Shown here: piece by piece, positions 27,906-38,145 of the stretch | How positions within the stretch are numbered: the stretch's first letter is position 1 | How the letters are laid out: each line of letters starts with the position of its first letter | Assembly (NCBI RefSeq): GCF_000585395.1 | Contig: NZ_KK073875.1 | Span: 62,001 to 126,000 of the forward strand | Direction of reading: 5' to 3' | Length of the DNA: 64,000 nt | From: Saccharibacillus sacchari DSM 19268 | GTDB taxonomy: Bacteria > Bacillota > Bacilli > Paenibacillales > Paenibacillaceae | Program-made: the position numbers and the translations under genes | The notes under the pieces: generated by a model | What the model was told of the DNA's origin: nothing | The model's input: the letters and a program-made list of their open reading frames with translations, nothing else | Databases searched by the model: none

Positions 27906-29990
27906 TTATTTGATGAGCGCATTTGGATCGAGAATCAGAGCGACTTGACCGTCCCCGAGTATCGTCGCGCCGGAAATCCCCTGAACCTGCGGCAGATATT
28001 TACCCAGGTTCTTGATGACGATTTCGTTTTGCCCGATAAACGAATCAATAGCCAATGCAGCCAGTCGATCTCCTTTGCGGATCACGACGATTTCCGTTTC
28101 CTCTTCATCCTCTTCGCTGTAGTCCGTAGCATCGAAGAATTTGCTTAGCGACATCAACGGGATATGCGCATCGCGATAAGGAATCAGCTTGCTTCCGTGT
28201 ACATTGCGAACCTGCTCCTTGCGAATAATGCCGGTCTCGACGATCGAGGACAACGGAATCGCATATTTTTCGGAGCCAAGGCGAATCATCATGGCGGAAA
28301 TAATGGACAGAGTCAGCGGCAGTTGAACAGAGAACAGCGTACCCTCGCCCAGCGTCGACGTGACAGCGACATGACCGCCGAGCGTAGCGATTTTGGACTT
28401 GACCACGTCGAGGCCCACGCCTCGGCCCGAAATGTCCGAAATGACTTCGGCCGTGCTGAATCCCGGAGCGAACAGCAATTGATAGACTTGTTCGTCGGTC
28501 ATCGATCTGGACTCGTCTTCGGTTACGACGCCTTTTTTGAGCGCCGAAGCCAGAACTTTGTTTCGGTCGATGCCTTTACCGTCGTCTTGGATTTCGATAA
28601 ACACGTGGTTGCCGCTGTGGAAGGCACGCAAGTTGACCGTACCTGTCTCCGGCTTGCCTGCTGCAACACGCTCTGCGATCGATTCAATGCCGTGGTCAAC
28701 GGAGTTGCGCAACAAGTGGACCAGCGGATCACCGATTTCATCGATAACGGTACGATCGAGTTCAGTCTCGGCACCCGTGATTACCAGATCCAGTTTTTTG
28801 CCAAGTGACTTCGCAAGATCCCGTACCATCCGCGGGAAGCGGTTGAAGACGGTATCGATGGCGACCATCCGGAGTTTCATGACAATGTTTTGCAGGTCGC
28901 TGCTTACGCGACCCATATGCTCGACGGATTCCGTCAATTCCTGGCTTTTGATTTCCGTCGCCAATTGCTCCAGACGAACACGGTCAATCAGCAGTTCGCT
29001 GAACAGATTCATCAGTACGTCCAGACGTTCGATATCCACGCGAATCGTGCGGGAAGGCGCAGCCACAACTTTCTTGGCGGCAGGTTGCTTATCGTCAGCG
29101 GCTGCTTTTTCCGCCACGGGTTCTATCGTCGGCGGCGCTTCAACGACAACAGGAGCAGCAGGAGCTTCCTCTTCTTCCTTCTCAAGCTTTTCAGCCAGTT
29201 GAGCAAGGGTATCGGAATCGATAGAAACCAGCTTTGCATCTTCGATTTCGGACAGGTTCAGGATCATGGTACGCAGTTCTTCCGGATCCTTCTCGGTAAT
29301 GAAATAGAGGGAGAAGCTGCGATCAAATTTCTCCTGCTCGATTTCCTGTACGGTCGGATGCGATTTGACGACTTCCCCGCTGCGCTCCAACAAGTCGAAG
29401 ACCATGTAGGCGCGCGCTGCTTTCAGTTGGCAATCTTCCCGAATAGAAACTTCGATATAGAGCACGCGATGTCCTGCTGCCAGCGACTGTTCGAGAATCG
29501 AATGTTGGAATTCATCAAGTTGAATCTGCTCTTTGGAAATGGCAGCTTCCGTGGATGCCGCCGGCGCGTTTGAACCGGCATTACCGGATGCTCCGTCTTC
29601 GTTCGGAACTTCGCCGCGCACAATAGCTTGCAGCGATGTCACAATCGAGGATACGTCGGCTTTACCTTCGCCGCCCTGCGTAATATCCTGTACCATGGCT
29701 TCAAGCGCATCCAAGCTCTTGAACAAGGTATCAAAAATAAAGTTTTGCATTTTCAGCTTGTCATTACGAACTAAATCGAGAACATTCTCCATCTGATGAG
29801 TCAAAGCAGCCAAATCTTCGAAGCCCATCGTAGCAGCCATGCCTTTCAGCGTATGCGCCGAGCGGAAAATGACTTGTACGATACTGATGTCTTCCGGGCT
29901 TCCTTCCAATTCCAGCATTTTTTCGTTCAACGATTGCAGATGATCATTCGACTCATCAATAAACATGGATAAATACTGGTTCATGTCCAT
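27906..29990 (-). CDS. cheA: Chemotaxis histidine kinase CheA
   Basis: CheA autophosphorylates and passes phosphate to CheY and CheB. Order in the 694-aa protein: P1 domain with the phosphoacceptor His in RSAHTLKGMAATMG (residue 46), P2 response-regulator-binding region, an Ala/Pro/Glu-rich linker (about 270-315), P3 dimerisation, P4 kinase with N box NSVDHGIE, G1 IQDDGKGID and G2 GRGVGLDVV, and the CheW-like P5 domain. The start follows GGAGG at 9 nt. Confidence 0.98.
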   Translation of the reverse strand: MDMNQYLSMFIDESNDHLQSLNEKMLELEGSPEDISIVQVIFRSAHTLKGMAATMGFEDLAALTHQMENVLDLVRNDKLKMQNFIFDTLFKSLDALEAMVQDITQGGEGKADVSSIVTSLQAIVRGEVPNEDGASGNAGSNAPAASTEAAISKEQIQLDEFQHSILEQSLAAGHRVLYIEVSIREDCQLKAARAYMVFDLLERSGEVVKSHPTVQEIEQEKFDRSFSLYFITEKDPEELRTMILNLSEIEDAKLVSIDSDTLAQLAEKLEKEEEEAPAAPVVVEAPPTIEPVAEKAAADDKQPAAKKVVAAPSRTIRVDIERLDVLMNLFSELLIDRVRLEQLATEIKSQELTESVEHMGRVSSDLQNIVMKLRMVAIDTVFNRFPRMVRDLAKSLGKKLDLVITGAETELDRTVIDEIGDPLVHLLRNSVDHGIESIAERVAAGKPETGTVNLRAFHSGNHVFIEIQDDGKGIDRNKVLASALKKGVVTEDESRSMTDEQVYQLLFAPGFSTAEVISDISGRGVGLDVVKSKIATLGGHVAVTSTLGEGTLFSVQLPLTLSIISAMMIRLGSEKYAIPLSSIVETGIIRKEQVRNVHGSKLIPYRDAHIPLMSLSKFFDATDYSEEDEEETEIVVIRKGDRLAALAIDSFIGQNEIVIKNLGKYLPQVQGISGATILGDGQVALILDPNALIK

Positions 29991-30019
29991 TGCGAGACAC
30001 CTCCTCCATTAAAGTGCAG

Positions 30020-31510
30020 TTAAGATTTGACGACCTGGTTTAATTTCGTTGCAATTTGCGGCAGAGGAAGCAGGTGCATAACACAGTTTAATTCGGCGGC
30101 CGAGCGAGGCATGCCGTAAACTACGCAGGTCTCTTCGCTTTCTGCAATCGTGGTGGAAACGCCCGAGTCGTAAAGCTTCTTCATTTCTTTTGCCCCATCA
30201 CTTCCCATACCCGTCATAATCACGGCATGGCGACGGATTTCGTTCATCGGTAACAATGAATCGAACATGGCACCGACGGACGGCTTATGACCATTTTGCG
30301 GCGGAGCATCAGACAACTCGATTGCATACTGGCCGCTTCCGGAACGCTTGACGATCAAATGTTGACCGCCTGGTGCAATGTAAGCCGTTCCTTTGCGAAG
30401 AGCCATGCCATGCTGGGCTTCAACCACTTCGAGCGGACTTAGCGTATTTAAACGCTGCGCCAGCGAATGCGTGAACTTTGGCGGCATATGCTGCACGATC
30501 ACGATCGGAGCGGGGAATGAAGCCGGAATGTTTTCAAGCAATTCTTTAAGTGCCCGCGGGCCGCCCGTTGAACATCCGACCGCTACGATCTGGTCGATAT
30601 GATCACCACCGGAGGCCCGGGTTCCAGAAACTGGAGGAACAATTTGACGTTCAGGAACCTTGCGCTCCGGCACTTGGCTTTTTGGTGCAGAGGCCGCAGG
30701 CTTTGGTGCAGGAGTCACAGATTCGACGCGTGTCTGTGGCTTATCCACTGGAGCAGGCGTTCGCGTTGCCGCAATTTTTTTGTCTTCCTTCTTATCTTCG
30801 CGTGCAATAGTGGGTCGGCTGGACGATGGCGGTACAGACGCCGGCGGCGCGACCGAAGGCTTTGGCTTGGATGCGGAAACCGCATTCCGCTGTACAGGAG
30901 CCGATGTCTCTCCAGAAGAAGCATCCTTGCGGGGACGATTTTCCGGAACTGAAGACTCGGCCTTTGGCCTCGGTATTTCAAAACCTCGTTCTTCCTGCCG
31001 CCGAGCAGGAGCCTCCCCCACCTCTTCATGCTGCTGTTCAGGCGTAATCGGAGCTTCGACGACTGCCTGAGCAACAACGATCGGAGACGGCTTGTCCTTG
31101 CGCCAGGCCGAATCGTGCACAGCCGCATGAAGTTGTCGAAGCAGCGCCTCTCCAACGCCTTCAATGTCCTGCGAATTGGATACCGAAGGTTTGCGAATAA
31201 AGTCGAACGCTCCTGCTTCCAGCGCCATGATGGTCTCTCGCATTCCTTCTTCATTAATCCCCGACAACATGATAACGGGCAGCGGGTATTCGTTCATAAT
31301 ATGCTGAAGCGATTCCAGTCCGTTCATCTCAGGCATTTCTACGTCCATTGTTACAATGTCCGGTTTGATTTTTCTAACTTTCTCGACGGCTTCACGCCCA
31401 TTTTTGGCTGTATCCACGACCGAAAATGATACGTCCCGTTCAATCAGGTCAGATACGATCTTCCGCATGAAGGCGGAGTCGTCTACCACAAGCACGCGAT
31501 AGGGTGTCAT
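30020..31510 (-). CDS. cheB: Chemotaxis methylesterase CheB with a long linker
   Basis: CheB demethylates or deamidates receptors after phosphorylation by CheA. The receiver domain (1-125) has its phosphoacceptor Asp at residue 56 (VTMDVEMPEMNG). The methylesterase domain (about 305-496) has Ser in GCSTGGP (residue 314), His in VQHMPP and Asp in MTGMGSDG. Between them lies an unusually long Pro/Ala/Lys/Arg-rich linker of about 165 residues. The total of 496 aa compares with about 357 in B. subtilis. Confidence 0.96.
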   Translation of the reverse strand: MTPYRVLVVDDSAFMRKIVSDLIERDVSFSVVDTAKNGREAVEKVRKIKPDIVTMDVEMPEMNGLESLQHIMNEYPLPVIMLSGINEEGMRETIMALEAGAFDFIRKPSVSNSQDIEGVGEALLRQLHAAVHDSAWRKDKPSPIVVAQAVVEAPITPEQQHEEVGEAPARRQEERGFEIPRPKAESSVPENRPRKDASSGETSAPVQRNAVSASKPKPSVAPPASVPPSSSRPTIAREDKKEDKKIAATRTPAPVDKPQTRVESVTPAPKPAASAPKSQVPERKVPERQIVPPVSGTRASGGDHIDQIVAVGCSTGGPRALKELLENIPASFPAPIVIVQHMPPKFTHSLAQRLNTLSPLEVVEAQHGMALRKGTAYIAPGGQHLIVKRSGSGQYAIELSDAPPQNGHKPSVGAMFDSLLPMNEIRRHAVIMTGMGSDGAKEMKKLYDSGVSTTIAESEETCVVYGMPRSAAELNCVMHLLPLPQIATKLNQVVKS

Positions 31511-31543
31511 ATCCTCAACTCCTGTCCTGCTCCATAATCAGTT

Positions 31544-32440
31544 TCACCGTTTTAATAGTTTGCGTACAAAGCTTTTGAATCCTTTCGGCGAATCGGCTCG
31601 AACCTGCAAGGATTGTTGTGCGTAACGAGATGCCAGCTCTTGGATGTCTTTCGAAGCCTGACTGTTTGGAAACCGGATAGAAAAAGGCGTCTGTTTCTTA
31701 ACCGCCTGGCTCACATGCGGGTCATCGCTGACATGGCCGAGCACGGGAATGTCCAAATGAAGGAACTTTTCCGCAACAAGCCGTATCTTGTCGGCTGTCT
31801 GCTGGGCCTCGCGGCGATCTACGGCACGATTCACGACTAATCGAAACAATGCTGCATGTTCCAAATCATGAACGACCTTGACCAATGCGTAAGCGTCGGT
31901 AATAGCAGTCGGCTCGGGCGTCGTAACTACAATGCATTCGTCGGCAGCCGTGATGAAACGAATCGTTTCCTTGGACAACCCCGCACCGGTATCAAACAGG
32001 ATGTAATCCATGTCGTGTGCGATTTCTTCGATCTGCCGGGTAAAATAGAGCAAGTCTTCTTCCGAAAGCGAAAATAGTTCAGTCAAACCTGAACCGCCTG
32101 CAATAAAAGGAAGCGAATTCGGACCGGATTGAATAATCTCGCTCATACTCTTTTCACGATTCAACAGATGAAACAGATTGTACTGGGAACGGACACCCAT
32201 CAACACGTCAATATTGGCCATTCCGATGTCGGCATCGAACACCAACACCTTCCGCCCCAATTTCTGTAATTCCAAGGCAAAGTTTAAGGTGAAGTTCGAC
32301 TTTCCGACACCTCCTTTTCCGCTGGTGACCGCAATGATGTGTGCCGTCTTTTCCTGCGTGCCGGAGGAGTCGCGTTGCCTCGAAGGGTCTGTTCCGAGCG
32401 AAGAAATCAGTTCTCTGAGCGCCGCGGCCTGATCACTCAT
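31544..32440 (-). CDS. flhG: FlhG/YlxH MinD-like ATPase
   Basis: FlhG is a ParA/MinD family ATPase that limits the number and placement of flagella together with FlhF. The 298-aa protein has the deviant Walker A TSGKGGVGKSNFTLNF near residues 39-54, the switch DADIGMANIDVL and the DTGAGLSKETI motif. Its ATG overlaps the flhF stop by 4 nt. Confidence 0.95.
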   Translation of the reverse strand: MSDQAAALRELISSLGTDPSRQRDSSGTQEKTAHIIAVTSGKGGVGKSNFTLNFALELQKLGRKVLVFDADIGMANIDVLMGVRSQYNLFHLLNREKSMSEIIQSGPNSLPFIAGGSGLTELFSLSEEDLLYFTRQIEEIAHDMDYILFDTGAGLSKETIRFITAADECIVVTTPEPTAITDAYALVKVVHDLEHAALFRLVVNRAVDRREAQQTADKIRLVAEKFLHLDIPVLGHVSDDPHVSQAVKKQTPFSIRFPNSQASKDIQELASRYAQQSLQVRADSPKGFKSFVRKLLKR

Positions 32441-33858
32441 ATCGTTTGTTCTCCCAGCAGGACGTCAACGAGCAAGTTTCCGCTAGGAAGCAGCAGATCG
32501 TCAGGCACGTTTTGTCCGTTCGTGATGTAAGAATACTTGAGCGGGTAGCGATAGAGCAAGCTAAAAATACTGCCAAAGCTGCCCGTCTCGTCGGCTTTGG
32601 TAAAGATCACTTTGTCGAGCTTGTACTGGTTGAAGTTATCCGTGATTTCTGCCATGTCCTTGTATTTGGACGTGAGGCTGAGCACGAGATAAGTCTCGCT
32701 GTACTCGGCGGGAGCGATCAGCGCTTGGAGCTCGGATACCAGCATCTCGTTTCGATAATTACGTCCTGCCGTATCCATGAGAATGAGATCGCAACTTTCA
32801 AGCTTCTGAAAAGCTCTCTGCAAATCTCCCGGCGATTGCACCACTTCAAGAGGAACATTGAGAATGGACGCATAAGTTCGAAGCTGTTCAATGGCGGAGA
32901 TTCGGTAGGTATCCGATGTAATAAAGCCAACTTTCCGCTTTTTCTTGAACATCTGCTCTGCAGCCAATTTCGCAATCGTCGTCGTTTTTCCGACACCGGT
33001 AGGACCGGCAATGTAGACAATGCGAGTATCGTCGCCAATTCCCCCTCCTTCACGATTCTCGGTGAAGGCACGAATCTCCTGCCGAAACTCCTCGGCTGAA
33101 GAATTTGAAAAGGCGGGACCTTCCTTGGCGCGTATCCGCTCCAACCAATCCTGGATCAAGGCTTCATCCACATGTTGCTCTCTAAGCTGCACAAGCAGTT
33201 TGTCGAGATTTTCCGGCATTGGATCGGATTCATCATGATTGCGCGAAAGCTTGTCGATTATTAGGCGCATCTGATGCAATTCTTCATAAAGCCGATCTTC
33301 CCGTGCCGGTATGCCATCTTGTTGGAACTCGCGGATGCTTCGCTCCAACTGGCGCTGCTGCTCGGCTTGCAATGTCAAATCAGGCTCTTCTTGAATCATT
33401 GGAGTCTTGGATGGAACCGCCGCCAAAACGCTCCCACTAGACAAATTATCGGAAGATTGGGCCTCAGGTTTTATACGTAGGTCCTCAAGACCCTGATTAA
33501 AAGAAGAAACTGCGACATTTTTCCCATTCAAAGGAGAAGATTCGACAGATTCAGCCTCTGGTTTTTGCGGATTTGCTACATTGCTGGCTTTCCGATAAGC
33601 CCCGGCGCCCACGCTTCGCGGAATAGCTGCCGGAACGGGGAGCGGAGCCGCTGCGGCTTTTGGCCGAGCAGGCTCCGTTTCTTTTTTATCACTTTCAAGC
33701 GCAGCCACAACTTCCAATCTTTTTTTACCGAACAGGCCGAATACTCCGCCGACTTTCGTTTCCTTGGTGCTCAGAATGACGGCGTCCGATCCGAGATCCG
33801 TTCGAATTTTTTGCATGGCTTCGATCATGGTCTCGACTACATAACGCTTTACGATCAT
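32437..33858 (-). CDS. flhF: Flagellar SRP-like GTPase FlhF
   Basis: FlhF is the third SRP-type GTPase and sets flagellar position; FlhG stimulates its GTPase. The 473-aa protein has a B domain (1-60), a variable middle (about 60-250), and an NG domain with [15 protein letters not shown] near 283-297, DTAGRNYRN and TKADET. The B. subtilis protein is about 366 aa; the extra length lies in the low-complexity middle. Its start overlaps flhA by 4 nt. Confidence 0.95.
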   Translation of the reverse strand: MIVKRYVVETMIEAMQKIRTDLGSDAVILSTKETKVGGVFGLFGKKRLEVVAALESDKKETEPARPKAAAAPLPVPAAIPRSVGAGAYRKASNVANPQKPEAESVESSPLNGKNVAVSSFNQGLEDLRIKPEAQSSDNLSSGSVLAAVPSKTPMIQEEPDLTLQAEQQRQLERSIREFQQDGIPAREDRLYEELHQMRLIIDKLSRNHDESDPMPENLDKLLVQLREQHVDEALIQDWLERIRAKEGPAFSNSSAEEFRQEIRAFTENREGGGIGDDTRIVYIAGPTGVGKTTTIAKLAAEQMFKKKRKVGFITSDTYRISAIEQLRTYASILNVPLEVVQSPGDLQRAFQKLESCDLILMDTAGRNYRNEMLVSELQALIAPAEYSETYLVLSLTSKYKDMAEITDNFNQYKLDKVIFTKADETGSFGSIFSLLYRYPLKYSYITNGQNVPDDLLLPSGNLLVDVLLGEQTI

Positions 33859-35891
33859 AAGTTCACCACTCCGACACTTTGAATTTCGACACTCGGTTCA
33901 AGCTCGCTATAGGAAAGCACCGGAATGTCCTGCATTGTACGCTCGATAATTTGGCGCATGTACATGCGGATTGTCGGCGAAGCAAGCAGGATCGGCTGTT
34001 GACCGGACTGAACGGCACGGTTAACTTGCTCGGTCAACTTCTGATACACCGTTTGGGTAGATACCGGATCAAGCGCCAGATAGCTTCCCTGTTCGCTCTG
34101 CTGTACGCTTTCCGCTATCTTCTTCTCGAGATTCGGTCCGACCGTAATCACGCGCATCGTTTCCCCTTGCTGGGTAAACTGCTGCGTAATTTGACGGGAC
34201 AAGGCTTGACGCACATATTCCGTCAAGATGTCCGGGTCCTTGGTGTACGTACCGTAGTCTGCCAATGTCTCGAAGATTGTAACCATGTCGCGAATCGAGA
34301 TTTTTTCTTTAAGCAGCTTGATGAGCACCTTCTGAACATCGCCGATTCCCAATAGGGATGGAATAAGCTCGTCCACCAATACCGGATAGCTTTCTTTGAG
34401 ATTGTCGATCAGAGCCCTTGTTTCTTGACGGCCAAGCAGTTCGTGCGCGTGACGCTTCACGAGTTCCGTCAGATGAGTCGCGACCACAGATGGTGGATCA
34501 ACAACGGTATAACCGGATAACTCCGCCCGTTCCTTGGTCGCTTCATCTATCCAGAGAGCCGGGAGTCCGAAAGCAGGCTCCATCGTCTCGATCCCGCTGA
34601 TGCTTTCATCGTCGAACCCTGGGCTCATTGCCAGGTAATGGTTGAGCAGCAACTCGCCCCGCCCGACGATATTTCCTTTGATCTTAATGACGTATTCATT
34701 CGGCCTCAGTTGGATATTGTCGCGAATCCGGATAACCGGAACGACAAGCCCCAGCTCAAGGGCACATTGACGCCGAATCATAATGATCCGATCCAGCAAG
34801 TCTCCGCCCTGCTGCATATCCGCGAGTGGGATCAAACCATAACCGAATTCGAATTCGATCGGATCGATCTGCAAAAGACTGACTACACTCTCCGGGCTTC
34901 GAACTTCTTCGATCTGTTGCTCTTCTTCCTGTAATTCTTCCGCGACTTGCTTTTGATTCAGGTTGCTCTGCATCCGCCTTGCCGCGAAAAACAATAGACC
35001 CGAAAGAGGCAATGTGGAGAACCAGTGAATCGGAGTCAAAATGCCGAGCAACGCGATAGCCGCAGCTACGATATAAAGCAGTTTCGGATAAGAGAAGAGC
35101 TGACCGACGACATCATCGGCCAAGTTGCCTTCCGAAGTCGCACGCGTCACGATCAGACCGGAAGCTGTAGAAATGAGCAGCGCCGGGATCTGGCTGACCA
35201 ATCCGTCGCCGATCGTCAAAATCGAATACGTCGACAATGCGTCTGCGAAAGCCATGCCGTGAATGGTCATCCCGATAATAAAACCGCCGACCAAGTTGAT
35301 GATCAGCAAGATGATACTCGCAATCGCATCCCCTTTAACGAATTTACTTGCACCGTCCATTGCACCGTAGAAGTCCGCTTCGCGCTCGATTTTAGAACGT
35401 CTTTCCCGCGCCTGTTGCTCATTAATCAGGCCGGCGTTCAGATCGGCGTCAATGCTCATCTGCTTGCCGGGCATCGCGTCGAGCGTAAAGCGCGCTCCTA
35501 CTTCGGCTACGCGTTCAGAACCTTTGACAATAACGATAAACTGGACAGCAACCAGAATCAGGAACACGATAAATCCGATTGCAATCTCTCCGCCCGCGAC
35601 GAATTCGCCGAAGGTCGCAACAACGGAACCCGCATCTGCCTGGCCCAGAATCAATTTGGTCGTCGAAATATTAAGCGACAACCGGAAAAGCGTGGTGATC
35701 AGCAGCAAAGCCGGGAAAATCGAGAACTGTAACGCTTCTTTGGTGCTCATGGCGAGCAGCATGATCAACATGGCAACGGCAATATTGATGACGATTAAAA
35801 TATCGAGCAGCCAGGTGGGAATTGGCAGAATCATCATCAGAACGATTCCAAGCACACCGGCAAGAATCACTATGTCCGTTTTCTTCATCAT
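33855..35891 (-). CDS. flhA: Flagellar export gate protein FlhA
   Basis: FlhA forms the nonameric ring of the type III export gate. The N-terminal half of the 678-aa protein has eight membrane helices with the FHIPEP-type cytoplasmic loop (GSERVAEVGARFTLDAMPGKQMSIDADLNAG). The C-terminal half (about 330-678) is the cytoplasmic docking platform for chaperone-substrate complexes. Length and gene order match Bacillus. Confidence 0.98.
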   Translation of the reverse strand: MMKKTDIVILAGVLGIVLMMILPIPTWLLDILIVINIAVAMLIMLLAMSTKEALQFSIFPALLLITTLFRLSLNISTTKLILGQADAGSVVATFGEFVAGGEIAIGFIVFLILVAVQFIVIVKGSERVAEVGARFTLDAMPGKQMSIDADLNAGLINEQQARERRSKIEREADFYGAMDGASKFVKGDAIASIILLIINLVGGFIIGMTIHGMAFADALSTYSILTIGDGLVSQIPALLISTASGLIVTRATSEGNLADDVVGQLFSYPKLLYIVAAAIALLGILTPIHWFSTLPLSGLLFFAARRMQSNLNQKQVAEELQEEEQQIEEVRSPESVVSLLQIDPIEFEFGYGLIPLADMQQGGDLLDRIIMIRRQCALELGLVVPVIRIRDNIQLRPNEYVIKIKGNIVGRGELLLNHYLAMSPGFDDESISGIETMEPAFGLPALWIDEATKERAELSGYTVVDPPSVVATHLTELVKRHAHELLGRQETRALIDNLKESYPVLVDELIPSLLGIGDVQKVLIKLLKEKISIRDMVTIFETLADYGTYTKDPDILTEYVRQALSRQITQQFTQQGETMRVITVGPNLEKKIAESVQQSEQGSYLALDPVSTQTVYQKLTEQVNRAVQSGQQPILLASPTIRMYMRQIIERTMQDIPVLSYSELEPSVEIQSVGVVNL

Positions 35892-35910
35892 TTTCTCCCT
35901 CCGGGCTCGA

Positions 35911-36999
35911 TTACTTCACTTTACCTTTTAGTTTATATACATAAGCCAGCACTTCGGCCACCGCTTGGAACAGATCTGCGGGAACGGTATCCCCGATCTC
36001 GGCCTGAGCGAATAGAGCGCGTGCCAGCGGCTTATTTTCCATAATCAAGACGCCATTGTCTTTTGCGATCTCCCGAATGCGAAGTGCCACGAAATCCTGC
36101 CCTTTTGCCACGACTTCCGGAGCCTGCATTTGATCGCCGTCGTATTTGAGCGCTACCGCATAATGCGTCGGGTTGGTAATGATGACATCGGCGGTCGGAA
36201 CGTCCTGCATCATCCGCTGCATTGCCATACGACGCTGCCGTTCGCGGATTTTGCCTTTGATCATCGGATCGCCTTCCGCTTTCTTGTACTCGTCTTTGAT
36301 ATCTTGCTTGGACATCCGGATGCTTTTCTCGAATTCGAATTTCTGGTACATAAAATCGAACACCGCTAGAATAATCAAAGCTGCACCGATTTTTATTCCC
36401 AGAGACATTGTCGTGGAAGCGGCGAAACCGAGAATATCTTCCAGAGACATCGAGTGCAGAATCGAGATAACGCCCATTTGCCCCTGAAGAGTCGTAAAAA
36501 CCAGAAAGCCGATTACTGACATTTTCAAGAGAGATTTAAGCAGTTCCACGATCGAACGAAGCGAGAACAGGTTTTTGGCGCCTTTGATTGGATCAAGCTT
36601 GCTGAACTTCGGTTTCAAGCCTTCCGTTACGAACAACAGCCCGTATTGACCGAAGCTTGCGAGAATCACGATGAGAATGACGGCGATGAAAATGGGAGCC
36701 AGAAGTTTCAAGATTTCCAGCATGTATTGCATCATCATGTTCATCACATTATCGACCGTAATTTCCATCGTCATTCGATTGTTAAAAACATCCGTGAACA
36801 TATGCGTGATCGATGTGCGAAAGTTACCGCCGAAGATCATCAACATTACGATACAAGTTAACAGTAAGATCGAACCCGGAAGTTCTTGGCTCTTTGCAAC
36901 CTGTCCCTTTTTCCGGCTTTCGTCGCGTTTTTTGGGCGTTGCTTTCTCTGTCTTTTCACCTGCAAACATCTGGAGGTCGAGTTTGTGCCTAAGCTCCAA
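35911..36999 (-). CDS. flhB: Flagellar export switch protein FlhB
   Basis: FlhB switches export specificity from rod/hook to filament after self-cleavage. The 362-aa protein starts at TTG 36999 with AGGAGG at 8-nt spacing. It begins with the Firmicute-typical LQMFAGEKTEKATPKKRDESRKKGQ, has four membrane helices, and carries the autocleavage motif NPTH (in DVIITNPTHYAVAL). Confidence 0.97.
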   Translation of the reverse strand: MELRHKLDLQMFAGEKTEKATPKKRDESRKKGQVAKSQELPGSILLLTCIVMLMIFGGNFRTSITHMFTDVFNNRMTMEITVDNVMNMMMQYMLEILKLLAPIFIAVILIVILASFGQYGLLFVTEGLKPKFSKLDPIKGAKNLFSLRSIVELLKSLLKMSVIGFLVFTTLQGQMGVISILHSMSLEDILGFAASTTMSLGIKIGAALIILAVFDFMYQKFEFEKSIRMSKQDIKDEYKKAEGDPMIKGKIRERQRRMAMQRMMQDVPTADVIITNPTHYAVALKYDGDQMQAPEVVAKGQDFVALRIREIAKDNGVLIMENKPLARALFAQAEIGDTVPADLFQAVAEVLAYVYKLKGKVK

Positions 37000-37027
37000 G
37001 CTTCCCGCCTCCTCTCGCTGTCAGTCA

Positions 37028-37828
37028 TCATCCACCCGATCCGGGTCTCTCTCCAACTGTGCCCAAAAACCCTTGCATGGTCTCAGCCATTAGTGAAAAT
37101 AAATTATCGAAAATATAAGTCAAACTTGGCATTAACAATAAAAGTAGAATAAGCCCTACTATAATTTTGATCGGAATGCCGATAACAAAGATATTAAACT
37201 GCGGAGCCGTCTTTGCTAAAAAGCCTAAACCTACGTCAGTCAAAAACAAAGCGACGACGATCGGAGCAGCCATTTGAAAAGCGATCACCATAGCAGCCGC
37301 GAAAGCTTTCAGAAAAAACTCCATCAAATTTCCGTTAGAAATCTCCGTAAACAGTCGGTTATCGATCGGAACCCAGTTGTAGCTGTAGACGATAGCGTCC
37401 AACAACCGATGGTGTCCGTTCATCGCCAAGAAAAGAAGCATCGCGATCATATACTTGAATTGACCCGTAAGCGGCGTGACCATCCCGCTCGTCGGATCGA
37501 ATACGGTCGCCATGCCGAAACCCATCTGGATATCCAAAATCGCTCCGGCGATCTGAATCGAGACCAAAATCAGGTTGGCCACATACCCAAGCATTAATCC
37601 GATCAAAATTTCTCTTACGATCAGCAACACATAACTGCCGTCGAATGCCGCCGTTTGGTTCACTCCGTAGCTTAAATAAACCAAGAGTGCCACAATCGTT
37701 GCCAAACCCACTTTAAATCGAGTCGGTACGTTTCTCGAGGAAATCAGAGGCGCTACGACAAAAAATGAAGTGATCCTACAAAACATCAATAAGAAAACCG
37801 GAAAAGCCTGCATCAACGTTGTCATCAT
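37028..37828 (-). CDS. fliR: Flagellar export protein FliR
   Basis: FliR is a membrane component of the export gate core with FliP and FliQ. The 266-aa protein has about six hydrophobic helices and family residues such as FFVVAPLISSRNVPTRFKVGL. It follows fliQ by 9 nt. Confidence 0.95.
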   Translation of the reverse strand: MMTTLMQAFPVFLLMFCRITSFFVVAPLISSRNVPTRFKVGLATIVALLVYLSYGVNQTAAFDGSYVLLIVREILIGLMLGYVANLILVSIQIAGAILDIQMGFGMATVFDPTSGMVTPLTGQFKYMIAMLLFLAMNGHHRLLDAIVYSYNWVPIDNRLFTEISNGNLMEFFLKAFAAAMVIAFQMAAPIVVALFLTDVGLGFLAKTAPQFNIFVIGIPIKIIVGLILLLLLMPSLTYIFDNLFSLMAETMQGFLGTVGERPGSGG

Positions 37829-37837
37829 AAACCGGCC

Positions 37838-38107
37838 TTACCCTATATACAGATACAGGTTATTTAAAATATTGTACGTAAAATCGACGAGCGTATTCAG
37901 AATCCATGGACCGAAGATCAGAACAGAAAACATAACCGCCACGATTTTCGGCACGAATGCCAGCGTCTGTTCCTGAATCTGCGTCGTCGCTTGAAATACG
38001 CTGACGATCAAACCTACGACGAGTGCCAGAATCAACATTGGAGCACTGGCTTTCAATACCACGTATATGGCTTGACCGGCAAGACCGATAATGAAGTTTG
38101 AATCCAT
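37838..38107 (-). CDS. fliQ: Flagellar export protein FliQ
   Basis: FliQ is a small two-helix subunit of the FliPQR export gate. The 89-aa length and the LVVGLIVSVFQATTQIQEQTLAFVPK segment between the helices are typical of the family. Confidence 0.96.
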   Translation of the reverse strand: MDSNFIIGLAGQAIYVVLKASAPMLILALVVGLIVSVFQATTQIQEQTLAFVPKIVAVMFSVLIFGPWILNTLVDFTYNILNNLYLYIG

Positions 38108-38145
38108 GTTACTCCTCCTCCCGAGTTTATCTGATCTCTACTGCG

